Shown in pieces: positions 24,875-33,251 of a stretch of DNA of 64,000 bases. A program made the translations under genes and the position numbers. The notes beneath the pieces were generated by a model. The model was not told where the DNA came from. It made no database searches and saw only the letters and a program-made list of their open reading frames with translations. The stretch is from NCBI GenBank assembly GCA_963746175.1, contig CAVVAH010000004.1, positions 310,001 through 374,000 on the forward strand, given 5' to 3'. This stretch comes from CAVVAH01 sp963746175 (GTDB taxonomy: Bacteria > Actinomycetota > Actinomycetes > JACCUZ01). The number at the start of each line of letters is the position of its first letter. The stretch's first letter is position 1.

Positions 24875-26935
24875 TCAGGCCGTCGTGACCGCCACGTCGT
24901 CGACGTAGAAGCTCGTCGCGAGCGACGAGTCCTCGGCCCCGACGAACTTGATGGTCACGGTCCTGCCGACGTAGGCAGACAGGTTGAACGTGCGCTGGGC
25001 GTACGCCCCGGCGTTGGCGTTCGAGTACGTGCCCAGCGTCGTGGTGGTCGTGCCGCTGACCACCTGGACCTTGAACGTGTCGTACGGCGTCGTCCCGGAC
25101 TCGCCTGTGGTGACCCGCAGCCACAGCGACAGCGACGCGCTGCCCGCCGACGGGATGGTCACCGACTGCGACAGCGTGTCCGTGTGGGTGGTGCCGTACC
25201 CGTCGAGCCAGCCGAACCAGGTGCCCGCGTGCGCCTTGGTGGCGTCGCTGGAGATGACGCCGGTCGTCTGCGACCAGCCCGTGGCGCCGGACTCGAAGCC
25301 GGGGTTCGCGACCAGGTTGCCGCCGCCACCGCCGCCACCGGTGGTGCAGATGGTGCCGGCGACGTTGATGGCGCTGAACGCGTTCGCCACACCGGCGCAC
25401 TGCGACGAGGTGGCGCCGTACAGGTCGGTCGCAGCCTTCACCGCGGCCGTGCGCGCACCGGCGTAGTTCGTGTTCGACGTCATGTAGACCGACAGCGCGC
25501 GGTACCAGATCTTGGCAGCCGCGTCGCGGCCGATGCCGGTGACCGTGGCGCCGTTGCAGGTCGGGCTGTTGTAGCTGACGCCGTTGATGGTCTTGGCGCC
25601 CGAGCCCTCCGACATCAGGTAGAAGACGTGGTTGCCCGGTCCCGACGAGTAGTGCACGTCGAGGTTGCCGACGCCGGAGTACCAGCAGTCGGCCGAGCCG
25701 CCGTCCTTGCTCGGCTTGTCCATGTACCGCAGCGGCGTGCCGTTGCCGTTGATGTTGATCTTCTCGCCGATGAGGTAGTCGCCGACGTCGCTGGCGTTGT
25801 TGGCGTAGAACTCGACGGCCGTGCCGAAGATGTCGCTGGTCGCCTCGTTGAGCCCGCCGGACTCGCCGGAGTAGGTGAGGTTGGCGGTGTTCTCCGTGAC
25901 GCCGTGGCTCATCTCGTGCCCGGCGACGTCGAGCTCGGTCAGCGGGTGCGTGTTGCCCGACCCGTCGCCGTACGTCATCTGGGTGCCGTCCCAGAAGGCG
26001 TTGTTGTAGGCGTTGCCGTAGTGCACCCGCGAGCGGACACCGGCGCCGGTGTTGAAGACGCCGTTGCGGCCGAGGACGTTCTTGTAGAAGTCCCAGGTGA
26101 CCTGCGCGCCGTAGTGGGCGTCGACGCCGGCCGTGGCACGGTCGCTGGTCGAGCCGTTGCCCCAGACGTTGTCCGCGTCGGTGAAGGTGGTGCCGGTGCC
26201 GGAGGTCGCGCCGCGAAGGTCGGTGGTGTTGTTCCCGCCGCGCGTCGCGTCCGACAGCGTGTACGTCCCGGCGCTCCCGCCGGTGCCGATCGCGACCTGG
26301 CCGGAGTACATCGAGTTGCCGGTCCCGGTCTTGATCTCGTCGGCCGACCGCCGGACGGCACCGCTGCCGGCGTCGACGACGACGTGCAGCACGGACGGTG
26401 TGCCGTCCGTCCTGGTGCCCTGCACGGTGACCTCCCAGGCCGATGCCGGCGTGCTCCCGAGGGCGTCGACGACGCGTCGGGCCTCGGTCGAGGACACGGT
26501 CCCGTCGAAGGGGCGGGTGGCGGCCGCGACCGCGTCGGCACGGGAGATCTTCGAGCCGGTCGCCACCTGCAGCGGCCGCTGCAGGCTCAGCGACGCGCCG
26601 TCGTACGAACCGTCGTCCGCGAGGTGGACGACGACGTCGCCACCGAGCACGGGCAGGCCCTGGTACGTCCGGTCGTAGTGCACGTGCGCGCTGCCGTCCT
26701 TGTCGAGCACGGCCTGGCCGCGGGCGGTGAAGGCGTCGTCGGCGGACTCGCGCACGGCCGGGCCGTGAGAGGCGAGGGCGGCTCGGGCGTGGTCACGCGC
26801 AGCGGCCTGACGGCTCTCGGGGGCGGCCACGGCGGTGGGTGCACCGAGACCGGTCGCCATCAGCGCGGCGGCGGCCGTGACCACGAGGGCACGGCCGGCG
26901 ACCACCTGGTGGCGGGAACGGGAGTACTGGCTCAT
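24875..26935 (-). CDS. Secreted M4 family (thermolysin-type) zinc metalloprotease
   Basis: A 686-residue exported protease. The signal peptide covers about residues 1-38 (long hydrophobic run, then AVAAPE). FTP and PepSY propeptide domains occupy about 45-195, and the catalytic domain is about 205-530. Zinc ligands are His340 and His344 in HEMSH and Glu364 in GGLNEATSD; Glu341 is the general base. A poly-Gly linker near 540 leads to a galactose-binding-like beta domain starting NLVANPGFESGATGW. MSQ at 26935 is chosen because GAGGAGATCG precedes it. It is secreted as a zymogen and processed by itself, as known for thermolysin. The gene is monocistronic and followed by a 19-bp hairpin. Confidence 0.95.
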   Translation of the reverse strand: MSQYSRSRHQVVAGRALVVTAAAALMATGLGAPTAVAAPESRQAAARDHARAALASHGPAVRESADDAFTARGQAVLDKDGSAHVHYDRTYQGLPVLGGDVVVHLADDGSYDGASLSLQRPLQVATGSKISRADAVAAATRPFDGTVSSTEARRVVDALGSTPASAWEVTVQGTRTDGTPSVLHVVVDAGSGAVRRSADEIKTGTGNSMYSGQVAIGTGGSAGTYTLSDATRGGNNTTDLRGATSGTGTTFTDADNVWGNGSTSDRATAGVDAHYGAQVTWDFYKNVLGRNGVFNTGAGVRSRVHYGNAYNNAFWDGTQMTYGDGSGNTHPLTELDVAGHEMSHGVTENTANLTYSGESGGLNEATSDIFGTAVEFYANNASDVGDYLIGEKININGNGTPLRYMDKPSKDGGSADCWYSGVGNLDVHYSSGPGNHVFYLMSEGSGAKTINGVSYNSPTCNGATVTGIGRDAAAKIWYRALSVYMTSNTNYAGARTAAVKAATDLYGATSSQCAGVANAFSAINVAGTICTTGGGGGGGNLVANPGFESGATGWSQTTGVISSDATKAHAGTWFGWLDGYGTTHTDTLSQSVTIPSAGSASLSLWLRVTTGESGTTPYDTFKVQVVSGTTTTTLGTYSNANAGAYAQRTFNLSAYVGRTVTIKFVGAEDSSLATSFYVDDVAVTTA

Positions 26936-27090
26936 CGATCTCCTCGGCAAGGCAGTGGTTCGGCCCTCTCTGGGCCGCCGAGGAACCTGGCGTGACCGGG
27001 GTCACACCGTCAAGAGGTGCAATCGTCACATCACCGGCAAATGACTCGTGCTTGACCAAGTCCTGACCAACCAGGACGTCGAGCCGCCCG

Positions 27091-28200
27091 TCAAGGGGCG
27101 ACGGTCACCTCGACCCGCTGGAACTCCTTGAGGTCCGAGTAGCCGGTCGTCGCCATCGCCCGGCGCAGCGCCCCGACGACGTTCATCGAGCCGTCGGAGA
27201 CCCGCGACGGGCCGAGCAGGATCTCCTCCAGCGAGCCGATGGTGCCGACCCGCACCCGCTCGCCCCGGGGCAGCTCGCCGTGGTGCGCCTCGGAGCCCCA
27301 GTGGAAGCCGCGCCCCGGCGCCTCGGTGGCGCGGGCCAGCGGCGACCCGACCATGACCGCGTCGGCCCCGCACGCGATCGCCTTGGAGACGTCGCCGGAC
27401 AGTCCGACCCCGCCGTCGGCGATGACGTGCACGTAGCGGCCGCCGGACTCGTCGAGGTAGTCGCGCCGGGCCGCGTGCACGTCGGCCACGGCCGAGGCCA
27501 TCGGCACCGAGATGCCCAGCACCGACCGCGTCGTGTGCGACGCCCCGCCGCCGAACCCGACGAGCACCCCTGCCGCGCCCGTGCGCATGAGGTGCAGGCC
27601 TGCCTGGTAGGTCGCGCAGCCGCCGACGATGACCGGCACGTCGAGCTCGTAGATGAACTGCTTGAGGTTGAGCGGCTCGGCGCGACCGGACACGTGCTCG
27701 GCGCTGACCGTCGTCCCGCGGATGACGAACAGGTCGACACCCGCGTCGACCACGGTCTTCCAGAGCTGTGCGGTCCGCTGCGGCGAGAGCGCCGCGGCCA
27801 CCGTGACCCCGGCCGCGCGCACCTCCGCGATCCGCGCCGCCACCAGCTCCGGCTGGATCGGGGCGTCGTAGACCTCCTGCATCCGCCGCGTGGCCTCGGC
27901 ATCGTCCAGGCCGGCGATCTCGGCGAGCAGCGGCTCCGGGTCGTCGTAGCGGGTCCACAGCCCCTCGAGGTTGAGCACCCCCAGCCCACCGAGGCGGCCG
28001 AGGGCGATCGCGGTCGCGGGCGACACGACGGAGTCCATCGGGGCCGCGAGCACCGGGATCTCGAAGCGGTACGCGTCGATCTGCCAGGCGACCGACACCT
28101 CCTCTGGGTCGCGGGTCCGTCGGCTCGGGACGATCGCGATGTCGTCGAAGGAGTACGCGGTGCGGCCGCGCTTGCCCCGGCCGATCTCGATCTCGGTCAT
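27091..28200 (-). CDS. guaB3: GuaB3 family IMP dehydrogenase-related protein
   Basis: A 369-residue (beta/alpha)8 protein of the GuaB3 family, without CBS domains. It shows YSFDDIAIVPS at the N-terminus, VIADGGVGLSGDVSKAIACGADAVMVGSPLA for phosphate binding, and a C-terminus ending FQRVEV. The canonical IMPDH catalytic loop SxCTT is not present in the usual form (FGGGASHTTRSVLG instead). GuaB3 proteins differ from IMPDH in activity, and a reductase-like GMP role has been proposed in other bacteria. The ATG at 28200 lies 17 nt after the guaB stop, so both are in one operon, as in Mycobacterium and Streptomyces. Confidence 0.93.
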   Translation of the reverse strand: MTEIEIGRGKRGRTAYSFDDIAIVPSRRTRDPEEVSVAWQIDAYRFEIPVLAAPMDSVVSPATAIALGRLGGLGVLNLEGLWTRYDDPEPLLAEIAGLDDAEATRRMQEVYDAPIQPELVAARIAEVRAAGVTVAAALSPQRTAQLWKTVVDAGVDLFVIRGTTVSAEHVSGRAEPLNLKQFIYELDVPVIVGGCATYQAGLHLMRTGAAGVLVGFGGGASHTTRSVLGISVPMASAVADVHAARRDYLDESGGRYVHVIADGGVGLSGDVSKAIACGADAVMVGSPLARATEAPGRGFHWGSEAHHGELPRGERVRVGTIGSLEEILLGPSRVSDGSMNVVGALRRAMATTGYSDLKEFQRVEVTVAP

Positions 28201-28217
28201 GGAGGGGTGCTCGCTCC

Positions 28218-29732
28218 TCAGCGGGAGTGGTAGTTGGGGGCCTCGACGGTCATCTGGATGTCGTGCGGGTGGCTCTCCTTGAGACCGGCCGCCGTGATCC
28301 GGATGAACTTCCCGCGCTCCTGCAGCTGGGGGACCGTGTGCGCGCCGACGTAGAACATCGACTGGTGCAGGCCGCCGACGAGCTGACCGGCGACGGCGTG
28401 CAGCGGTCCGCGGTAGGCCACCTGGCCCTCGATGCCCTCGGGGACGATCTCGTCGTCGCTGCGCCCGTCGGCCTGGAAGTAGCGGTCCTTGGAGTACGAC
28501 ACCTTGCCGCGGGACGCCATCGCACCGAGCGAGCCCATGCCGCGGTAGCGCTTGAACTGCTTGCCGTTCACGAAGACCAGCTCGCCCGGGCTCTCGTCGC
28601 AGCCCGCGAGCAGAGAGCCGAGCATCACCGTGTCGGCGCCCGCGACGATCGCCTTGGCGATGTCGCCGGAGTACTGCAGTCCGCCGTCGCCGACCACGGG
28701 AACACCGGCCGGCCGGCAGGCGGCAGCCACGTCCATGATGGCGGTGATCTGCGGTACGCCGACGCCGGCGACGACCCGGGTCGTGCAGATCGACCCCGGG
28801 CCCACGCCGACCTTCACCCCATCTGCGCCGGCGTCGACGAGCGCCTGCGCACCGGACCGGGTCGCGACGTTGCCGGCCAGCACCTGCACGTGACGCATCG
28901 CCGGGTCGGCCTTCAGCCGTCGCACCATGTCGAGCATCAGCCGCGCCTGGCCGTTGGCGGTGTCGGGCACGAGCACGTCGACGCCGGCCTCGACCAGGCT
29001 GGTCGCCCGCTGCCACGCGTCGCCGAAGAAGCCGACCGCCGCGGCGACGCGCAGCCTGCCGTCGCCGTCCTTGGTGGCGTGCGGGTACTGCTCGGTCTTG
29101 ACGAAGTCCTTGACGGTGATCAGCCCGGCCAGCCGGCCGGCCTCGTCGACGAGCGGCAGCTTCTCGATCTTGTGCTTCGCGAGCAGGGCGGCCGCGTCGT
29201 CGGTCCGGATGCCGACCGGTGCGGTGATCAACGGCATCGGGGTCATGAGCTCGCGGACCGTGCGCGTCTCGTAGTCCTCGGAGGGCACGAACAGCAGGTC
29301 GCGGTTGGTGATGATGCCGCGCAGGGTGCGGTCGGGGTCGACGACCGGCAGGCCGGACACCCGGTAGAGGCCGCAGAGCCGGTCCAGCTCGGCGATCGTC
29401 TCGTCCGGCCCGATCGTGAGCGGGTCGCTGACCATGCCGCTCTCGGACCGCTTCACGAGGTCGACCTGGTGCGCCTGGTCCTCGATGGACAGGTTGCGGT
29501 GCAGCACCCCGATGCCGCCCTCGCGGGCCATCGCGATCGCCATCCGGGCCTCGGTGACGGTGTCCATGGCGGCCGAGACCAGCGGGACGGCGACGGTGAT
29601 CTCGCGGGTCAGCCGGGAGGTCGTGTCGACCTCGGACGGGACGACGTCGGTCTCGTCCGGCAGCAGGAGGACGTCGTCGAAGGTGAGCCCCAGCGGGGCC
29701 AGCGGGAGGTGGTCGTCCGGCATGCCCGTCAC
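28218..29732 (-). CDS. guaB: Inosine-5'-monophosphate dehydrogenase
   Basis: This enzyme makes XMP from IMP with NAD+, the committed step of GMP synthesis ahead of GuaA. The barrel starts LTFDDVLLLPDETDVVPS. Two CBS domains are inserted (about 105-225), the catalytic Cys loop is GPGSICTTR (about 315-323), and the flap region is KRYRGMGSLGAM. Length is 504 residues, as expected. The start is GTG 29732, with TAGCAT (29740-29745) exactly 7 nt upstream, hence a leaderless transcript; ATG 29723 is an alternative. It lies downstream of bldM-sigma-anti-sigma and upstream of guaB3. Confidence 0.97.
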   Translation of the reverse strand: MTGMPDDHLPLAPLGLTFDDVLLLPDETDVVPSEVDTTSRLTREITVAVPLVSAAMDTVTEARMAIAMAREGGIGVLHRNLSIEDQAHQVDLVKRSESGMVSDPLTIGPDETIAELDRLCGLYRVSGLPVVDPDRTLRGIITNRDLLFVPSEDYETRTVRELMTPMPLITAPVGIRTDDAAALLAKHKIEKLPLVDEAGRLAGLITVKDFVKTEQYPHATKDGDGRLRVAAAVGFFGDAWQRATSLVEAGVDVLVPDTANGQARLMLDMVRRLKADPAMRHVQVLAGNVATRSGAQALVDAGADGVKVGVGPGSICTTRVVAGVGVPQITAIMDVAAACRPAGVPVVGDGGLQYSGDIAKAIVAGADTVMLGSLLAGCDESPGELVFVNGKQFKRYRGMGSLGAMASRGKVSYSKDRYFQADGRSDDEIVPEGIEGQVAYRGPLHAVAGQLVGGLHQSMFYVGAHTVPQLQERGKFIRITAAGLKESHPHDIQMTVEAPNYHSR

Positions 29733-29739
29733 AGCGCCG

Positions 29740-29745
29740 ATGCTA
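29740..29745 (-). promoter_or_regulatory. -10 box of a leaderless guaB promoter
   Basis: On the minus strand TAGCAT is followed by 7 nt and the GTG start of guaB. No ribosome site lies between. This separates guaB transcription from the upstream anti-sigma gene. Confidence 0.5.
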
Positions 29746-29773
29746 CCGGGCCGTCAGCGGGGTCCGGGACGGC

Positions 29774-30919
29774 TCACCGCGCGGTGGACGCGCCCTTCGT
29801 GTCGGCCTTGCTGTTCCCTGCGTCGGAGTCGCCGTCGCTGCCGTCGCCGGTCGCCTCGTGGGAACCGGACGCCCCGGAGCCGCCGGACGGGGTGCCCGGG
29901 TCATCGGTGGCCTCCGCCGAGGCCGGAGCGTCCTCCGGGTCGTCGGCCGACGAGGGCGAGGACTGCCGCGGCCGGCTGCCGGACCCGGCCGCCTGGCTCG
30001 GCCTGATGCGGTCGGGCTCCGAGCCAGCAGTCGACTCCGAGGTCGGCTCGTCGCTCCCGTCGGACTTCTTGTCCTGGGACGTCGCGCCACCCTGCCTGCC
30101 GGCTTCGGGCTCGGTCGTCCGGGTGGCGCGTGGCTTGCTCTTCGGCTTGCCGTCGTTCGCGTTCTCGCCACCGCGGCCGGTCGCGTTGCCGTTCGCGCCG
30201 GTGCCGTCGTCGACCTTGCCGTTGCCCTTCCCGTTGCCGTTCCCGGTGCCCTTGTCGTCGTCGACCTTGCCGTCCCCGTTGCCGTCGGCCTCGGCGCCGC
30301 CAGGCGGGTCGGCCGCCTTCGCGATGGCGTGGTCGACCTTCTTCTGCAGCGCAGCGATCTTCGCCTCGACGGACCGGCGGTCGCCGTTCGACAGGTCGTC
30401 GCGCAGCAGCTCGGCCTTCATGGCGGCCAGACTCGCCTGCGCCCCGGCGACGTCGCCGTGCCTCAGCTGGGACCTCGCCTGCTTGTCGGCTCCGAAGGCG
30501 CGTGCCTTGCCCGGGTGCTGCTCCGCGCCATGACCACCCATCGCGGTGACGATCCCCTTGACCGGGGCGAGCGGATCGCCCGTCACGGCAGCAGCCACGC
30601 CGCCGATCGACAGCGTGGCACCGACCACGATGGCCACCGTGGTGACCCGCAGTCCGCGTCCACGACGGGGAGCCGCCGGCTCGGGCACGACGGTCGCGAC
30701 CGAGGCGGCCCGCACCAGCGGGTCGTCCTCGCCGGCCACCAGCAGCTCGTCGAGGCCCTCGTCCACGTCCGCGGCCAGCGCGGCGAGCAGGGCGAGGACC
30801 GGGTCGCCCGGGGGGACCGGTCCGCGTCGGGCGAGCTGGTCGAGCAGGTCGGCGTCGCGGCTGATCGCACGAAGATCCAGGCCGCCGTCGGAGCCCTGGT
30901 CGCCCAGCATCGAGGTCAC
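29774..30919 (-). CDS. Putative transmembrane anti-sigma factor (RsdA-like) with long disordered exterior
   Basis: A 381-residue single-pass protein encoded directly after an ECF sigma gene (GTGA overlap). Residues 1-60 include DLRAISRDADLLDQLARRG, like the sigma-binding N-terminus of mycobacterial RsdA. A TM helix covers about 91-113, a charged helical segment about 140-203, then some 175 residues rich in Gly, Asn, Asp, Lys, Ser and Pro. Residues 212-223 (DGNGDGKVDDDK) match an EF-hand-like Ca2+ loop. Cytoplasmic N-terminus and exported tail are inferred. The role as anti-sigma is based on position and the N-terminal resemblance, as in the sigD-rsdA-guaB order of Mycobacterium. Confidence 0.7.
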   Translation of the reverse strand: MTSMLGDQGSDGGLDLRAISRDADLLDQLARRGPVPPGDPVLALLAALAADVDEGLDELLVAGEDDPLVRAASVATVVPEPAAPRRGRGLRVTTVAIVVGATLSIGGVAAAVTGDPLAPVKGIVTAMGGHGAEQHPGKARAFGADKQARSQLRHGDVAGAQASLAAMKAELLRDDLSNGDRRSVEAKIAALQKKVDHAIAKAADPPGGAEADGNGDGKVDDDKGTGNGNGKGNGKVDDGTGANGNATGRGGENANDGKPKSKPRATRTTEPEAGRQGGATSQDKKSDGSDEPTSESTAGSEPDRIRPSQAAGSGSRPRQSSPSSADDPEDAPASAEATDDPGTPSGGSGASGSHEATGDGSDGDSDAGNSKADTKGASTAR

Positions 30920-31533
30920 GACATCACCTCGGCGGCGGCGAGCAGGCGGAGCCGGGCGAGCGCCCGGTGCTGGGCGACGCGGACCGCCCCGGAGGTCATG
31001 CCGAGGGCGGCGCCGGTCTCCTCGGCGGAGAGGCCGACGGCGACGCGCAGGAGCAGCAGCTCTCGCTGGTGCGCGGGGAGCAGGTCGAGCAGCCGGCGCG
31101 CGGTGGCCACCTCGCTGCGCCGTACGGCGTGCTCCTCGGGACCGGGCCCGGTGTCGGCCGTCTCAGGCAGGTCCTCGGTCGGGACGGCAGCCCGGCCGTA
31201 CGCGCGCTGCGCGTCGGCGACCTTGTGGGCGGCGATCCCGAAGACGAACGCCTCGAACGGGCGCCCCTCGTCCCGGTACCGCGGGAGGGCGGAGAGCACG
31301 GCGAGACAGACCTCCTGGGCCACGTCGTCGGCCGCCTGCTCGCTCCCGGGCAGGCGGCCCAGTCGTGCACGGCAGTACCGATGCACCACGATGCGGACGT
31401 GGGCCAGCAGGGCGTCGCGCGCCGCGGTGTCACCTTCTACGGCACGTGCAGCCAGCCAACCCAGGTCGACCGGGGCTTGATCGATCTCCGTACTTCTGGA
31501 GATCGCCTCCGGAGCCCCCGACGTTACGGTCAT
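30916..31533 (-). CDS. sigD: ECF RNA polymerase sigma factor (SigD-like)
   Basis: A 205-residue group 4 sigma factor. Region 2 covers about 45-115 (ADDVAQEVCLAVLSALPRYR, then FEAFVFGIAAHKVADAQRA). Region 4 covers about 140-200 with LLDLLPAHQRELLLLRVAVG and the helix-turn-helix LSAEETGAALGMTSGAVRVAQHRAL. The ATG at 31533 is 4 nt from the bldM stop, and its TGA overlaps the GTG of the anti-sigma gene. The bldM-sigma-anti-sigma-guaB order matches the SigD locus of Mycobacterium and the bldM-guaB locus of Streptomyces. The specific name SigD is inferred from that synteny. Confidence 0.82.
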   Translation of the reverse strand: MTVTSGAPEAISRSTEIDQAPVDLGWLAARAVEGDTAARDALLAHVRIVVHRYCRARLGRLPGSEQAADDVAQEVCLAVLSALPRYRDEGRPFEAFVFGIAAHKVADAQRAYGRAAVPTEDLPETADTGPGPEEHAVRRSEVATARRLLDLLPAHQRELLLLRVAVGLSAEETGAALGMTSGAVRVAQHRALARLRLLAAAEVMS

Positions 31534-31537
31534 GCCG

Positions 31538-32143
31538 TCACCGCACCAGCCCCCACCGGAATCCCATGGCGACCGCCTGGGCCCGGTCGGCCGCACCCAG
31601 CTTGCGGAACAGCCTGCGCGCGTGGGTCTTCACCGTGTCCTCGGAGAGGTAGAGCTCCTTGCCGATCTCGGAGTTGCTCCGGCCGCGGCCCATGCCGCGC
31701 AGAACCTGCAGCTCGCGCTCGGTGAGCGGCGGCACGCCCTCGGCGTCCGGGCGCATCCGCGGGGCGTGCCGGGCCGCGACGTCGGCGAGCGCCTGCGTCA
31801 CCATCGCGGTCAGCTCCTCCCGAGAGGCGTCCTTGACGAGGTAGCCGCGCGCGCCCGACCCGACTGCCCGGGCCACGCCGTCGACGTCCTCCGACATCGT
31901 CATCATGATGACGGCAGTCTGGGGTGCCGCGCCGAGGATTCGCCGAGCCGCCTCGACGCCGCCGATGCCGGGCATGCGGACGTCGACGAGGACCAGGTCG
32001 GGTCGCTCCGCGCTGAACCGCACGAGGCACTCCTCGCCGGAGCCGGCGACGACGACGCGTTCGACCCCCGCGACGGTGGCGACGGCGCGGCGCAGCGCCT
32101 CGCGGGCCAGCGGCGAGTCGTCGCAGACGAGGACGGTGGACAT
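31538..32143 (-). CDS. bldM: Orphan response regulator BldM (LuxR/NarL family)
   Basis: A 201-residue regulator with a receiver domain (about 1-120; MSTVLVCDDSPLAREALRRAV, Asp in LVDVRMPG, Lys in YLVKDAS) and a C-terminal LuxR-type helix-turn-helix (LTERELQVLRGMGRGRSNSEIGKELYLSEDTVKTH). It ends GFRWGLVR, the same ending as Streptomyces BldM, and the N-terminus is nearly identical. BldM there controls aerial development as a homodimer or with WhiI, without an obvious sensor kinase; none is encoded here either. GGGAGGTGA precedes the ATG. The operon continues into the ECF sigma gene. Confidence 0.85.
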   Translation of the reverse strand: MSTVLVCDDSPLAREALRRAVATVAGVERVVVAGSGEECLVRFSAERPDLVLVDVRMPGIGGVEAARRILGAAPQTAVIMMTMSEDVDGVARAVGSGARGYLVKDASREELTAMVTQALADVAARHAPRMRPDAEGVPPLTERELQVLRGMGRGRSNSEIGKELYLSEDTVKTHARRLFRKLGAADRAQAVAMGFRWGLVR

Positions 32144-32293
32144 GCCCGTGCGTCACCTCCCGCGCCGAGGCCTTCCCGGCGCACCCCCTCCTCATCGGCA
32201 GGTAGGGGGGCGAGCATGACCCATCGGAGTGAATCCGTCAGAGGCACTCGCCGGGCGGCCGAGCGCCCGGTTCGCCCTGGTACGTCCGCGTGC

Positions 32294-33196
32294 TCAGGAC
32301 CGCAGCAGCGCGTCGACGTCCGGGCGGCCGAGCCACGCGACGCGCAGCGGCTCCGGCAGGTCGTCCGCGATCGCGGTGACCGCGCGCCGGGCGGCGGCCA
32401 GAGCACGCTCGCTCTCGGCAGGCGAGTCCTCGGCCAGCAGCGCGCCCAGGACGGCGCGGGCGGGCCACTGCAGCGGCAGCGTGCCGAGGCTCTCGGCGAG
32501 CAGGCCGGCCCGGCGCAGCACCGTGGCGGCCTCGGTCAGCTGACCCGCCTCGACCTGGGCGACCCCGAGGAACAGCAGGCCCTTGGCCACGTGGCGGGGC
32601 GCCCCGGACTGCTCCGCCAGGTCGACCGACGTGTGCGCGGACGCCGCGGCCTCCTCGGCGTGCCCCCGGAGCAGGGCGACCTCGGCCTGCACCCAGCCCA
32701 GCCGGACCCGCTGCCGCCACCAGTCGGCGCGGTCGCCGACCAGTGCGGTGGCCTCGTCGAGTCGGGCGGCCGCGACCTCGGAGTCGCCCAGCCCGACCGC
32801 GTCGGCGGCCAGGCCCAGGAGCGCGTCGAACCCCGCCTCGGCCGTGCCGCCCGAGACCTCCAGGGCGCGCTCGTCGTAGCCCTGCGCGACGGCGTGCCGA
32901 CCGAGCTGCCGGTGCACGCTCGCTGCCGTGGCGCCCGCCAGCGCGCTCAGGACCCGGCTCTCGGCGCTGTCCGCCGCGGCGACCAGCGGGTCGAGGACCT
33001 CGAGCGCCCCGCCGTACCGCCCCGCCGAGGCGAGGCAGACGCCGAGCAGCCAGCCCGCCCCGGCGGCTTCGGCGGTCAGGCCGTCGGCGGTCGCGGTGTC
33101 GACGGCCCGTCGCAGCGGCTCGACCCCGGCCGCCGGCCGGCCGTGGAACGCAGCGCGCTCCCCGGCGACGAGCAGCCCCGGGAGGTCGTCCGCCAC
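32294..33196 (-). CDS. TPR-like helical repeat protein of unknown function
   Basis: About 300 residues of alanine- and leucine-rich antiparallel helices with tetratricopeptide-like spacing (for example GVEPLRRAVDTATADG, ARLDEATALVGDRADWW, AARRAVTAIADDLPEPLR). This resembles the TPR blocks of LuxR/SARP regulators but no DNA-binding domain is attached. No signal peptide or membrane helix is present. The start at GTG 33196 is favoured because AGGGGG precedes it; 24 nt more would be added by a GTG at 33220. It follows the MerR gene by 55 nt on the same strand and may be co-transcribed with it. Confidence 0.6.
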   Translation of the reverse strand: MADDLPGLLVAGERAAFHGRPAAGVEPLRRAVDTATADGLTAEAAGAGWLLGVCLASAGRYGGALEVLDPLVAAADSAESRVLSALAGATAASVHRQLGRHAVAQGYDERALEVSGGTAEAGFDALLGLAADAVGLGDSEVAAARLDEATALVGDRADWWRQRVRLGWVQAEVALLRGHAEEAAASAHTSVDLAEQSGAPRHVAKGLLFLGVAQVEAGQLTEAATVLRRAGLLAESLGTLPLQWPARAVLGALLAEDSPAESERALAAARRAVTAIADDLPEPLRVAWLGRPDVDALLRS

Positions 33197-33251
33197 GCCA
33201 GCCCCCTCACCGCGGTGCACCGGCAGTCGTCCGCCGGCGTCGGCCGCGAGG

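Noticed and set aside
30130..30310. Repetitive GC-rich sequence that looks like a DNA repeat
   Set aside because: It is the codon repetition of the Gly/Asn/Lys/Asp-rich tail of the anti-sigma factor, not an independent element.
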